Of a DNA stretch of 64,000 nt, positions 1-11,209 are shown one piece after another (position 1 is the stretch's first letter; each line of letters opens with the position of its first letter). Position numbers and translations under genes: made by a program. Source of the stretch: Paralichthys olivaceus (taxonomy: Eukaryota; Chordata; Actinopteri; Pleuronectiformes; Paralichthyidae); NCBI RefSeq assembly GCF_024713975.1, contig NC_091116.1, forward strand, positions 12,554,986 to 12,618,985, in the 5' to 3' direction. A model generated the notes under the pieces. It was not told the DNA's origin. It worked only from the letters and a program-made list of their open reading frames with translations, and searched no databases.

Positions 1-1060
1 ATTTAATTGTCTTTGCGAGGTCACGTCTCTTCCAGTTTTGTCTCCATGATTGAATTAATTCCATGGAAAACTTTAGTTTATGTATTTTAGACACAGAAGT
101 ACAAGTATTTTTATAGAATAGATAGAAACAGAATGATTCAGACTTTAGTTAAACAGGTTTGTTGTTTGACACGTTGGTAATTTAACCTTTTTACCACAAA
201 TTAAATATAAAATACTTTATCAGTGACTCAAACATTTATTCACAGAAGGAGTTTTAATAAAATGCGTCTTTCTGAAAGTTTAAAACATGTCACTGTTGAT
301 TTCTGAGGATCAATTGATAAACTTTGAGGATCTTATAATTCAAACAAAGTGTAGTTGTGGTATTTTTTAAGCTTTGTTTGCTTTGACTCATTTTCTCCAG
401 TGAGTCTCTTGCAGGATTCAGGTCGAAGAGTTGTTACACCAAAACAATGAATCACTTAAAATGTACTGAAATTACAAAAACATTCACACTTGTGAACATA
501 GAAATTCTATCAAGTGGGAATTAATCATTTCATTTGATAAAAATGCCTCATTTAGGCTTTTTACATTTGTGATCAATTCAAAAAATATCACTTCAGCATT
601 TGTCCTGTTTGATTTTCAATCATTTAAAACACAGAAAAGTAGAAAATCATCTCATCTGCGAAGCTGGAACCAGAAAATTTTTGGTTCCCAGGACTTTTGA
701 GCAACATTTTTTGTCGTTACGACGATCCGCCGTTTAAAGAAAAATAATTCCAAAGTTCACGTCTCCTCCTCCTTGACCCCAAAATGTCCTTCATCTACGT
801 CTGCATGGAGGAGATGTGAACTTTCAGTCGTCGTGGATGTGGGTGTGAAGGCAGCAGATTTCCACGCTGGCACATTTGCAGGCGGCGGGGCCCCTATAGC
901 TGTTTCTGCAGTTGAGACTCTGCAGTAAAGTTTCACACCATAAACACACTGCAGGAACACTGCCGTCTCTATCTGTATGTCACATAACCTCCGCCCACAC
1001 ACACTACTCCCACACACATCCTTGCCCAAAACGCCCACACCAGTGTACTGTGTGCAAAGA

Positions 1061-1064
1061 CACA

Positions 1065-1098
<34 letters not shown>

Positions 1099-1217
1099 TC
1101 GCCCCTATACACAGTCCCCACCCACGCAGGCACACACGTGTTCAGTCAGACATAAGCCGCTCATACCATCCCACACTTTCTCAACAGACACAAAGTAAGA
1201 CAAACCGGGGAGCCTGT

Positions 1218-1250
<33 letters not shown>
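1061..1250. repeat. (CA)n microsatellites, two blocks
   Basis: Two CA tracts, about 1061-1098 (one interruption) and 1222-1250, lie in a generally CA-rich stretch. They account for all the Thr/His- and Cys/Val-rich open frames in this part of the window. Confidence 0.95.
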
Positions 1251-1826
1251 TTCTCCCAGCACACACGAGCTGTGGCCTCGTACGACATCGTAAACTCAGA
1301 GAATATGTTGAGCTTCTATCGAGAGAAAACCTGCTTTCTGTCCAGATATTTAGATTTCACAACGTTTCTTTTCCTCCCTGTGAAGTGAAGTCACATCCAC
1401 GCCCGGCTCAAAACGTGTCTGCCACCCAGAAACGGCTGCACGACGCAGGGTGGGGTAGACAATAGGAGTCACCAAACTCCAGACGAGAGGAGAGGAGTGT
1501 TTGTTTTGTTTTGTGTGTTTTTTTTTTTTTTTCTCTCATTACTGAAATGTTTTAACTCTTGTTTTTGGCATCACTGTCTCACTGTAACCCATATTCCCTC
1601 CAAATGAAAAGGGACACTCCATGACAAGCACCACCACCGCCTGGAGACTAAATCATGCTGCTCTGTTGTTCCTCCTCTTTTTCTTTTTTTTTTTTTCTTC
1701 TCTCTTCCTCCAAAAGAGGAACTTGGATGAAAAGAGCTGCTTTTTTCTAGCGCAAAGTGTTGAGGATGTGGGTTGGTGGGAAGGGGAGGAGAGGAGACAG
1801 ACGGGAGGGAGAAGGGGAGCAGAGCA

Positions 1827-1875
1827 GCGTGGGCGCTCTGACAGGGCGAGGGGCTGACAGGCCCAGGCGTGGGCG
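1827..1875 (+). promoter_or_regulatory. Two perfect EGR-family binding sites (GCGTGGGCG)
   Basis: The 9-base consensus GCGTGGGCG occurs exactly at 1827-1835 and again at 1867-1875, 40 bases apart, in a G-rich stretch. A third exact copy lies at 6149-6157. EGR1-4 zinc fingers bind this motif, and NAB proteins are EGR corepressors, so sites upstream of nab1 would suit feedback control. The sites are seen directly; their function is inferred. Confidence 0.45.
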
Positions 1876-1956
1876 TGTCATTGAAATGTGTTTGTACTCC
1901 GAGGGGTGGGGGATGGCTGGGGGGTCGAGGGGATGAGGGGGGGAAAGTTGCAGGGA

Positions 1957-1992
1957 GGAAGAAGAAGAAGAAGAAGAAGAAGAAGAAGAAGA
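1957..1992. repeat. (GAA)n microsatellite
   Basis: About twelve uninterrupted GAA/AAG units. Confidence 0.95.
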
Positions 1993-2049
1993 GACGGGAA
2001 TTAAACAAACAGGCGTCTCCAGAAAAGTGAAATATAAGCTCATTGCCAA

Positions 2050-2051
<2 letters not shown>

Positions 2052-2134
<83 letters not shown>
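2052..2134. repeat. (TG)n microsatellite, about 83 bases
   Basis: Uninterrupted TG dinucleotide run, among the longest in the window. It is followed at 2296-2312 by a short TA run and at 2590-2618 and 2881-2900 by shorter TG runs. Confidence 0.97.
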
Positions 2135-2136
<2 letters not shown>

Positions 2137-3392
2137 ACTCCCACTCTTGATTGACAGGACGGGATGAAAGCAGATTGCTGATGTCGTGTGAAAACCTCTC
2201 AGCTCGTCCTCTCTGAGGTTTTCAGGACTAAATTGAAAGTAGAAATTTGAATCTATAGTTTTATTTTGACAGTAATACCCCACCATAGTATAGTTGTATA
2301 TATATATATATACTTTTTGTAGGTGTTTCAGGTTAATGCGTCTGGGTCAGTGTGTTGCACCTCTTTACCTTCGGGCAACCAAAGCCTGCGTCGACCTGTC
2401 ACAGACACAATCAGATCAGAGAAATGACTGGAAACTCAATCCAGGTTTTATTTTTATTACCTGCAGGAAACAGTATCATTCTTTGGCGGATTTGACCACG
2501 GGAGCTTGTTCAGACGTGTTTAGTTGCCGTGAACGAGGCTGATGTTTGTGGGACATACAGGAACCATAACGCGCTCTGTCAGTCGTGCACAGTGTGTGTG
2601 TGTGTGTGTGTGTGTGTGCAGACTAGATTCTGGCAGATGAGCTTTTGTCGTCTGTGGAAACAATCACGTAAATAAAGTGTCGTGCAGAGAAGGAGCAGTG
2701 GGGGTGTTGAGACGCAAGGCAGTGGTGTAAAATTTGGTGAACTGGGAAACTGGGACTTGTGGGAACACGCAGCCTGGGTGTCGACCTACCTCAGAGTGTG
2801 GGTGGACATCCTATTTCCTGCCGGCGCTCTCATTTTAATTTGTTCTCGTTTGGTTCTTGTTGTTAGATAGTGAGTGTACAGTGTGTGTGTGTGTGTGTGT
2901 GAGGGTGAGAAGAGGGGAGGAAAGGAGGGTGAGATCAAAAGAGGGAGATCTGGAGGTGAAACTCCTCCTCCTCCTCGTTCCTTTCACAATTTGATTTGAT
3001 CCCCGTCTGCTCGGAGGCTGATCCTTCCAAGGTCATATCTGCATAATAACACACACAGACACACTCAGCAGGCAGACGTGGATTTATCGGCCGGAGGTGG
3101 GCGGACTGGAATCCTACCTGCTACCTGCTCCATGTGTGCGTTTGGAAAACACATCACACATCAGACATTTTGCATGGAAGCTCGCCGTTGACCTTGGAAA
3201 CGCACGGCGTGACATAACCGTCTCAACTCGGGCTCCTCCTTTTATGAGCCTCCACCAGAGCTGTCGACCACATGTCATGGTCTTCAGCGGCAGCTCGTGA
3301 TGTGTGAACTCTTAGATTTCAGCCATATCGCCTTTTTTCGGGGGCCTCACATCTGCGTCAGTTCCCTCGTAGATCCATCCACGATACTTCCA

Positions 3393-3480
3393 CCTGTAAA
3401 TAAAAATGGACGACGCCGCTCTACTTCCTCCCATCGTACCAAAATGGACGTCGGCCATCTTGCGCCGCGGTGTCGAAAGA
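3393..3480. repeat. Partial copy related to the MITE-like element at 55249
   Basis: The 19 bases at 3398-3416 match 55255-55273 at 18 positions. Beyond this the sequences diverge, so only the edge seems shared; the right boundary given is approximate. Confidence 0.35.
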
Positions 3481-3804
3481 CTTTCCTTCACTTTGAATTC
3501 TCGCGTATTTCTGGTGAAACTTTACTCTTCGTCATGTTTCAGCCACTTAATAGCTTCAACCTTTTGATTTCACAGATGACCAGTTATGTCTCGCTCTGGC
3601 CCCTTGTGATATCGCTCCTGTAACGTGGGTTTTACTTCGTGCAAAGTTAACGCGGAGATTTTTACGCTCTGTTCCACCTTTTAGGTTTCGTCTTGATGTT
3701 CCTGCAGGAGTTTAGATTTCAGCATAATCTGCAGTTTTGCTTTGATATTTGTTTTAGTTTCCTTCTGAAATTAATTAGAGGATTATAAAAGCATGGAGTT
3801 CCAT

Positions 3805-3809
<5 letters not shown>

Positions 3810-3847
<38 letters not shown>

Positions 3848-3848
3848 A

Positions 3849-3897
<49 letters not shown>

Positions 3898-3910
3898 ACA
3901 CTCACACACA
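3810..3910. repeat. (CA)n microsatellite with CT interruptions
   Basis: CA tract of about 100 bases with regularly spaced CTCACA interruptions, typical of an ageing microsatellite. Confidence 0.95.
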
Positions 3911-4440
3911 CTCTACAAATACTAGTTTTCTCATCATTTGGGCTTTTGAAGACACATAAAAGAAGCTGCAGCACGGAGATTGAATTGTACTTCTGTTATT
4001 GTATTGTATGTTATTTCATTTTACTGCTGCCGTGTTCAGGGTGTATAGAGGCAGCGGAGGTGGGTGGTAGGGGGGTGCAGGGTTTCAGGGTGGTGGTGGT
4101 GGTGGTGGTGGGGTGGGGGGGGTTGACAAAAGCCGCTCTGGTTCCGTCCCCAGGGTGTTACACTGGTGGCAGCTGGCCTAATTCCCCAAAATAGCTCATT
4201 GATGGGGAATCAGGCAGAGTCGCAGCGATCGTGTTGAGATTGGATTCGAGCTGCTGGCGGCGGCGATGAGCACCGAGGGCATCGCTCCACGGTGGCGTTT
4301 GCCGTGACGGAGACGTTCACAAGCTCTCCGCTCGCTCTTCTGGGCTTCATCTTACACACACTAATTAAAGTTTCAGCCAGAGCGCGTGGATGCTCTTAGT
4401 GCTCCGACAAACTTTACTGCATAGTAGTAACCGTGTACTA

Positions 4441-4471
4441 ATATATGAATATATATATATATATATATATA
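4441..4471. repeat. (AT)n microsatellite
   Basis: An AT run of about 30 bases, followed shortly by a DR1-type nuclear-receptor motif at 4494-4506. Confidence 0.9.
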
Positions 4472-4627
4472 CATACATCAGGAAGTAGATCAGAGGTCAA
4501 AGGTCATTATGTGTAACAAAGACATGAAGATAAACAAAATACTTCTGTTACTTCTATGCAGTAAAGCTAGTTAGTATTCAAAGTAGCTCTAACTGTAGCT
4601 AACATCTGTAAATGTATTGGACCAGTA

Positions 4628-5025
4628 GTACTAGTAGTAGTAGTTGCAGTAACAGTGGTAGTCGTAGTAGAAGTAGTACAATAGCACCAGTAGTGCATTT
4701 AGTAGTAGTAGCAATAGTCGAGAGGTACCAGGGGCAGTATTTGACAATAAAATAAACAGTTGTACTTATTGTATTTGTAAGAGTAGTGGTAATATAAGTA
4801 ATTAATAGTAGTAGTAGTAATAGTAATAGTAGTTGTAATATGTCTTTTATAAGTTGGATTTGTTGCAGTAGTGTGCATCGATAACAATAACAGCAGTAGT
4901 ACTACGGATACTAGTAGCTGTGATGTAGTAGTAGCAGTTGTAATAGCGTCAATAGAAGTAGTCCCACGATTAGTATTACTTACAGCTCCGGAGCTGAATA
5001 AGTGAAACTAGTAGTAGTGGTGGTA
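4628..5025. repeat. Degenerate (AGT)n trinucleotide tract, about 400 bases
   Basis: AGT/GTA units recur with many substitutions (AGT, AAT, CGT, TGT) over about 400 bases. The tract looks like an old, decaying trinucleotide expansion. It gives a Tyr/Thr-rich open frame on the minus strand (4699-4887) that is not a gene. Confidence 0.8.
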
Positions 5026-6148
5026 CTGTAACATACACGTTGCACGACTCTGTGAACGTCTACATTGTTGAAGTATTCTCCAGTATTGTGCAGACGCTGT
5101 GTTAATCTCCCATTGTTCTGTCTGACTGTGTTTTCTTCAGCTCGGGCAGTTCAGTGGGTTTGACTGGAGGAAAGCTCATCAGCAACACGGAGTCCAGACT
5201 GTGAAAGTCACATTGGAGAAAACACTTTGTGCCAGATTTAGCAGCAGATGAGTCAAAAACATGCTCGCACAGTTCGGAGGGCTTCCTGCTGCATGTCTCC
5301 CTGTGTCGGAAACCACTCACATGCCCTGTCACATTGCGGCTGCTTGTAAACTGGTGAAGTCTGAATGGAGCATTTGCATACGGGACGCACTCCGCTCTGC
5401 AGACTCGCACGTGAACAGAGGTACAGACATCACTCACTCAACCTCGAGATAACAGCAGATGACCTTAAAACACAAAATCAATGCGTATGAAAGTGGTCGG
5501 GAAATTCTGGTGTCGGCTTTTGTCGTATGTTTGTGTTTCGTTTCTTTTCATGTGAAAGTTAATCTGACGAGGAAAAATCAGAACAGAAAGAACAATCAGG
5601 TACAACTGTCAATACATGATGTCACACATGCAGTTAAACATGTAAAGTATACACACACGGTGTACAAATACATTTTCCATTGAATATAAAGAAATGTGCT
5701 AATATAGGTAAACACATACATGTGTAAATATACTTATAACACACACATGACCACGATATAGACACTTACTTTACTGAAATATAAAAAAAACTAAACATAC
5801 AATCCACAAAGTAAAATACACATATCGTCTTTAATAACATTCCCATTTAACTGGAGTTCAAGTGAACACTGAATGGATAAAAACAAATGTGCAAACACAA
5901 AAAAAGGTCAAAGTTTTAAATGTGATGCATCTCATTAGACTTTTTCTTTTTTTTTTGCACATTGATCTTTATCTATTGATTATTTTTAAAATGTGGAAAT
6001 GATGAAGAACGAGCCGCAGCAGAACACGCAGTGTGCAAACTGCTGTGTCTCTGTGGGTGTTGAACCTGCCTGTGTTTGGTATTCCGTGCAGAAGCCTCCC
6101 ACGCCCCGTGTGTCCACCCACGCGCGGATTTGCGTCACGCAGGGAGCA

Positions 6149-6157
6149 GCGTGGGCG
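6149..6157 (+). promoter_or_regulatory. Perfect EGR-family binding site near the nab1 promoter
   Basis: GCGTGGGCG lies immediately before the GA-rich tract and about 0.7-1 kb upstream of the predicted nab1 first exon. It is the third exact copy upstream of nab1. Function is inferred from the known EGR consensus and from NAB being an EGR cofactor. Confidence 0.4.
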
Positions 6158-6375
6158 AGAGAGAGAGAGAGAGAGAGAGACAGAGGGAGGGAGAGAGGGA
6201 GGGAGAGAGACAGACATAGAGAGAGAGAGAGAGAGATAGACAGACAGGGGGAGAGAGAGAGATAGACAGACAGGGGGAGAGAGAGAGAAATAGGGACACA
6301 TAGAGAGAGAGACAGACAGACGGATAGAGAGACAGATTGATAGAGAGACTACACAAAGAGAGAGAGAGAGAGAGA
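6157..6375. repeat. (GA)n/(GACA)n compound microsatellite
   Basis: A purine-only tract of about 220 bases mixing GA, GGGA and GACA units. It includes two exact tandem copies of a 26-base unit at 6233-6258 and 6259-6284. It borders the CpG-rich presumed nab1 promoter. Confidence 0.95.
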
Positions 6376-6870
6376 CGCGGAATATCCCACTTTATTCCGC
6401 TGACGCGTCAAGGTGCGCGCGTTGAGGACGCGGCAGACAGGACGCGTTAACAAAATAAAAGCTTTTGAATTTGAAGACAAATGAACGTGCACGAGAGCCT
6501 CGTGTACTTAAATGAATCTTCATAATAAATCTACTTTTATCAGCTTTTCATTTTATTCTACTCTGCATTTTTAAAGTTCTTCTTCCTGTTCTTGTTGTTG
6601 TTGTGGTGGTGGTAAACTTGGTCGAATCGAAAGTGCTTTGGATGTAGAGGCATCAGAGACAAAGACGCCTCATGTTGTAGTGAATAGGAAACATTATCTT
6701 TACCATATAAATACAACAATAATACACACATCACTGCGTGTTTAACGAGAACCTGCACATTCTCCTTTACGCACGCTCATCCTGGTGCTTTTACTTCGTT
6801 ACCCCTGGCGGAAGTGTGTGAGGGTGTGTGTGTGTGTGCGTGTGCATGACGGTGGTGACAAGTGAAGGGG
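6376..6870. promoter_or_regulatory. Probable nab1 promoter region
   Basis: The start of this stretch (6376-6450) is CpG-rich, with several GACGCG and GCGCGC motifs, in contrast to the CpG-poor flanks. It sits just upstream of the predicted non-coding first exon. The rest (6450-6780) is AT-rich with nothing recognisable. No TATA box can be assigned with confidence. The promoter role is inferred from position and composition. Confidence 0.35.
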
Positions 6871-7316
6871 AGTGGAGAGAGAGGACTCAAACACATACAC
6901 GCTCACGCACGCACTGACACACACTCTCCATACGCGGGCTTCCACACAACACACACTTGGAGGAAGAAGACGCACCAAAGACGCACGAAGGTCAGCGGCT
7001 CCTCTCTGCTTCTCTGCGCCTGTTCTCTCTCTTTTCTCTCGGCGGCAGGAGAAAGAAAAAGTTTCCAGAAGGAGAGAAAGAAAGAAAGAAGGAGTGTCGC
7101 TCAGCGTGAGCAAGCAAAGGCAAGAAAAGCCCTGTTTGGTTTCCTATTTTTCGCGTCTTGGACACTATTTTTTTTTTTTTTTTTCGATTTTTACGCACCA
7201 GGCACGAGCTGTGGGAATCTCTCGAAGCGGACTCCCGGGGTTTGTGGTGATACACAGTGAGGAAGAGGAAGGAGGAACCAGACCAGGGCGAACCAAAGGG
7301 GGTGAAGAACTCACCA
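6870..7316 (+). other. Predicted non-coding first exon (5' UTR) of nab1
   Basis: A GC- and CpG-enriched stretch ends in the strong donor CAG|GTAGGT at 7317; a second donor, TAG|GTAAGA, follows four bases later. No splice acceptor or coding exon intervenes before the nab1 start at 11210, and vertebrate NAB1 has a non-coding first exon. The 5' end is a guess. The long open frames here (for example 6872-7321) lack any recognisable protein and are best read as untranslated sequence. An intron of about 3.9 kb follows. Confidence 0.5.
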
Positions 7317-9927
7317 GGTAGGTAAGACTAGACTCCTGCTGCTGATTTCATCCACAACACTCGTTTCTCTGCAGGAATCACAAAGGAAGTGCTTTAAAAT
7401 GTCACTGAGGACTCGTCTTTTTACGCATGAAAGATGAAACAGTCCACATGCAAACCCTGCCTCTGTTTGAATAGTGTGTGTGTTTATTATAAGAAATATT
7501 AAAGTGGGTTTAAAAATAGCTCAGGGCGCCACATGCCATTATTAACTCACTACTGAGCAGCACACACAGGCTGGGAGTCTGTGTGAGGTGAAATACCTTA
7601 AAGCACAATCTCCATCACTCCTGTGCATGATTATTATATATTTATTAAATGTGTATACGTTGTAAAAAATACTGGAAAAACCTCAAAGCAGATAAAAATA
7701 GCTCAGAACTCATCACCGAGCAGCATAAAGAGACAGCTCTGTGTCACTGTCGCAATACTATGACATGGAAATACATTAAAGCAGCATTAAAGCCGTGTAC
7801 ATGTGTATTATATGTATATCGTACATGTTAAAATACCACGAGGGGGGTCACTGTCATTGTAAACTTTCATGTAGAAGTTGCTGTGGGAGAATTACTGGTC
7901 TTTCACATGATCTTTGTTTTATTTAAAAGCATTAACTGTTGTGAATATGATGTCGAAACACACACGCACGCTGTAAGGACTCATGGTTACCAGGTCATAG
8001 TGATGATGTATTGATTGCAACATTCATGGGTTCTGCTCTGAGAAACTGGAAAATTCCCCCTTGAATCGTAGTCAAATCTAAGAAATCTCCGTTCTGTCTG
8101 TGGGAGGGCAGAGATAAGGCCGGTGTGCCACTTCACCTGGAACACCAGCCTCCATTGTGCGTGTGTTTGTGCCAGCGAGCCCTGACTCTCCAGGTGAAAG
8201 GCTGAACTCGCTCAACTGGCTTTGTGAAGCGGGGCTTCATTTAGAAAGCTGCCATTCACGGCCGCCTTTTACACCCAGGACGCACACTCACACGTCTGCT
8301 GTGATAAAACCGGAGTATGATGGCAGGCTGTTGGAGTCAGAGAGTGTTTGTGCAGACGACGAGGAACAAACACACACAAAACATGACTGAAGCTGCTCTT
8401 CCTCTCGTACAGTAAACCGTGTTGAGGCTCACTGATGGACTCGGTTTCATTCTCCAGACAGAGGCTCGTCTTCGTTGATGGACAATGTTACCTGCTACAC
8501 ACACACACACACACACGATCACACTGCAGCTAAATATAGTCGTTCAGTTCACACACAGATCTGTTGTAAAGCAGCAGAAAACAGCGTCTGTGCCAAAGTG
8601 ACAGCCTCGTTCAGTTCTGTCGTTGCGTTCAGGGCTGCAGCTCTCAAAGTCCGTTCATCTGCCAAGTGTTTTCTTTGGTAATTAGTTAATTGGTTTGTGA
8701 CATATTCACATTGTTTTTCTGTCCAAAGCCCGAAGATGCTCAGTTTACTATCGAAGAGGCATCAGTCTGCTGATTCATTTAAAACTGTCACCAGGTTAAA
8801 GCTCTGAACTCTGACACTGTAACGTTAAACCTGTCTTTGTGCTTCATGAGGTATTTGGAGTACATGGTGCAGTAAAGTTAAGTATCAAGTATACTCCACA
8901 GCTGACGTACAGAATTACTTCCAGAAAACTAAGATGGATTGATAAATATATATATAAAATACAACCTGGTCGATAGCAGAGGTGTGAAAGTTTTATCGAA
9001 AACTTTATTCAAATGTCTCATTGAGCTTTATTCTTTGCACTTCTTCTTTAATTTTTACTGCCCCTCTTGTGTTAAAATTGATTTTACGTGTGCAAACAGG
9101 TTCAACAAGGTGCAATCTCTATTTCCATGATTCATGAAGTCTCACCTTTCTCTGCGATGGCAAACTGTTGTCCACCTTTGAGTGTGACTGTTCAGAACCG
9201 ATCTTTTGTCTTGAGACGTAATCGGACGTTGTTCAAACAGATCTCAGTTCAGCAGCTGGACTTTTAAATAAAACACTCCGATGTGAAAAGGAAAATGATA
9301 TATATATACTGACACCATCATTGTGTTTGTCACTTGTCCGGTGTAGTCGTCTTTACATCTCGTACTTTTTAGATTGATGACTTAAAACTAGAGATTTTCT
9401 AATCAAATATTTTCCTTTCCGATACCTGAACTTTGCGTTCTGGCCGATACTAAGTACCGATGCTGTACTTCCACCTTGCCTGTGGCACGACTGCTGTTTA
9501 AGAGCGGCGAAGAAGAGTTGTAGTTGCATATAGTGTTGTATCGCATCAACTAACAGATTCGTGAACTCGTCGATGTATTTCTGGAAACACCTCTAGTTAA
9601 AAAAATAACTTTTATAGTTAACTGCACATTTTCAACGATATCTACATCGAGTTAATTGTGAAAGAATATAATATATAATAAATACGAGAGTAAATGTAAG
9701 TTCACAGAGTGAAATATGAAAAGTGTTTCACCACATGTGCACAATGTTTGTGTGTATGTGACTCAAACTCAAATCAGTTTTCTGAAAGTTGAAAGTCACG
9801 TTTTCCATTTGTTTTTCTGGGGACTTGGATCCTCTGCAGCGACTCGATGCATCGCGATGAACTTTCCTCTCGGGTGTGATCTTACTTTTCCCACAGTGAC
9901 TTTGCCGAAGCACTATGTTCTTTCACT

Positions 9928-9963
<36 letters not shown>

Positions 9964-11207
9964 TTGTTGTAAACAAGACACCAGCAGATGTAGGTAGAGG
10001 TGGAAATTCAGCAGGTTGTTGTGTTGACGGGTTTGTGGAGTGACTCACATTTTTACGTTGTTTGGTTTGATCCATTTTCACGGACGAGGATGGTGAATTA
10101 AAGACATTTATTTTGCTGCTTTAACTAGTATGAGAGTTTAAAGAAAATAAACTTTTGGACTTTGAATCTGCTATCGGAGAATGAAGCTGAAGGTAGAGAT
10201 GAGATAAGGTCATAATGTCTCTCAGAGTCTTCTCTGGTTTCACTGAGGCCGAGTCGAGGCCTGCCTGGCTCCCTGGGCTGAGGCTCTCCGGGCCTATTCT
10301 GGGCGAGGCGAGCCCACCACCCACACATCCTGCAGGGGTGGAGAGAGGCATGTGGTCCTCCCAGCACCCTGGGCCTGCTGACTGCCACTCCTCTGTTAGC
10401 CAGGCTTCCGCAGGGCCTCACATGCACATAGGAAGAGTCAGAAACAAGCCTCTTTCAGATCCCCTCTGCCGCGCGCTCTCTCAGTTTGCGGTGGCACCCG
10501 TGTGAGCGATTGTAGACGATAAATACGGATCTGACGGGCTGTCAGGGCAGCAAACAGCCAAACATCCCAGCCAGAAGAAATGTAATCACAGGGCTCTGCT
10601 AATGTGGAATCTCGTGCGTGTAGAAACACAACTGACGGCCAGATTAGTCCTTTAAAAATCCCATTTTATAATGAAATACCTTTTCTTCATCGTAGGGGAA
10701 AGATCGAGTGTTAAAGAAAGTTTCCTAGTTTCAAATCCTGCATTCTGAAGACTTAAATATCCTGTCAGTGCCATTCAGGCTAAAAATGTTGTGGCTCGTA
10801 TTTAACCTCTTCACTCTCCTGTTCAGGCCTGACACACTCAGATCACGCACCTGCCAGGAACAGTGTTTACAGTACGTGTGTGTAGAAATGCGTCTCCTCG
10901 TCAGGTCACAGTGATAATTTGGTTTCAGAATCAGGTGGGACATGAAATCCCCGATTGAGGTGTGAGAGCAGGTTTAGAGTTGTTATTTTTAAATGTACCT
11001 TTTCTAACCATCAAAGCAGGAAGATGGTGAAACTGTGAAGAATACGAATCATTATCTACTTCAACTGGAGCTCACGCGTCCAACAACGGCCAACGCTCCC
11101 CTTCAATTCACCGAATTTCACATTTCACATCCATTCTTCCATCAGATCTCGTCCTCGTCCGTCTTGTTGTCTCATTTCTGATCAACGTGCGGTGTGTTGT
11201 CCCTCAG
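7317..11207 (+). other. Predicted nab1 intron 1
   Basis: This stretch holds no exon that I can support. It carries CA tracts at 8499-8516 and CT at 9939-9960, and a short degenerate repeat near 9390-9560 containing GCCGATACTAAGTACCGATG. It ends in a CCTCAG acceptor at 11202-11207. Confidence 0.5.
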
Positions 11208-11209
11208 GT

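Larger units (their letters stand above)
1..6156. other. Intergenic, repeat-rich region upstream of nab1
   Basis: I see no convincing gene here; the open frames are low-complexity translations of microsatellites. From about 1 to 1050 it is AT-rich and unremarkable. From 1060 to 5030 it holds CA/TG, GAA, AT, TGG and AGT tracts, listed separately. Around 1740-1930 there is a G-rich stretch with two perfect EGR-type sites. Around 3393-3480 there is part of a dispersed repeat. From 5040 to 6120 I see no structure beyond ordinary AT-rich sequence. Confidence 0.6.

Noticed and set aside
6862-7321. Open frames of 132-149 codons before the nab1 intron
   Set aside because: Low complexity, overlapping each other in different phases, and ending at the predicted 5' UTR donor; no recognisable protein.
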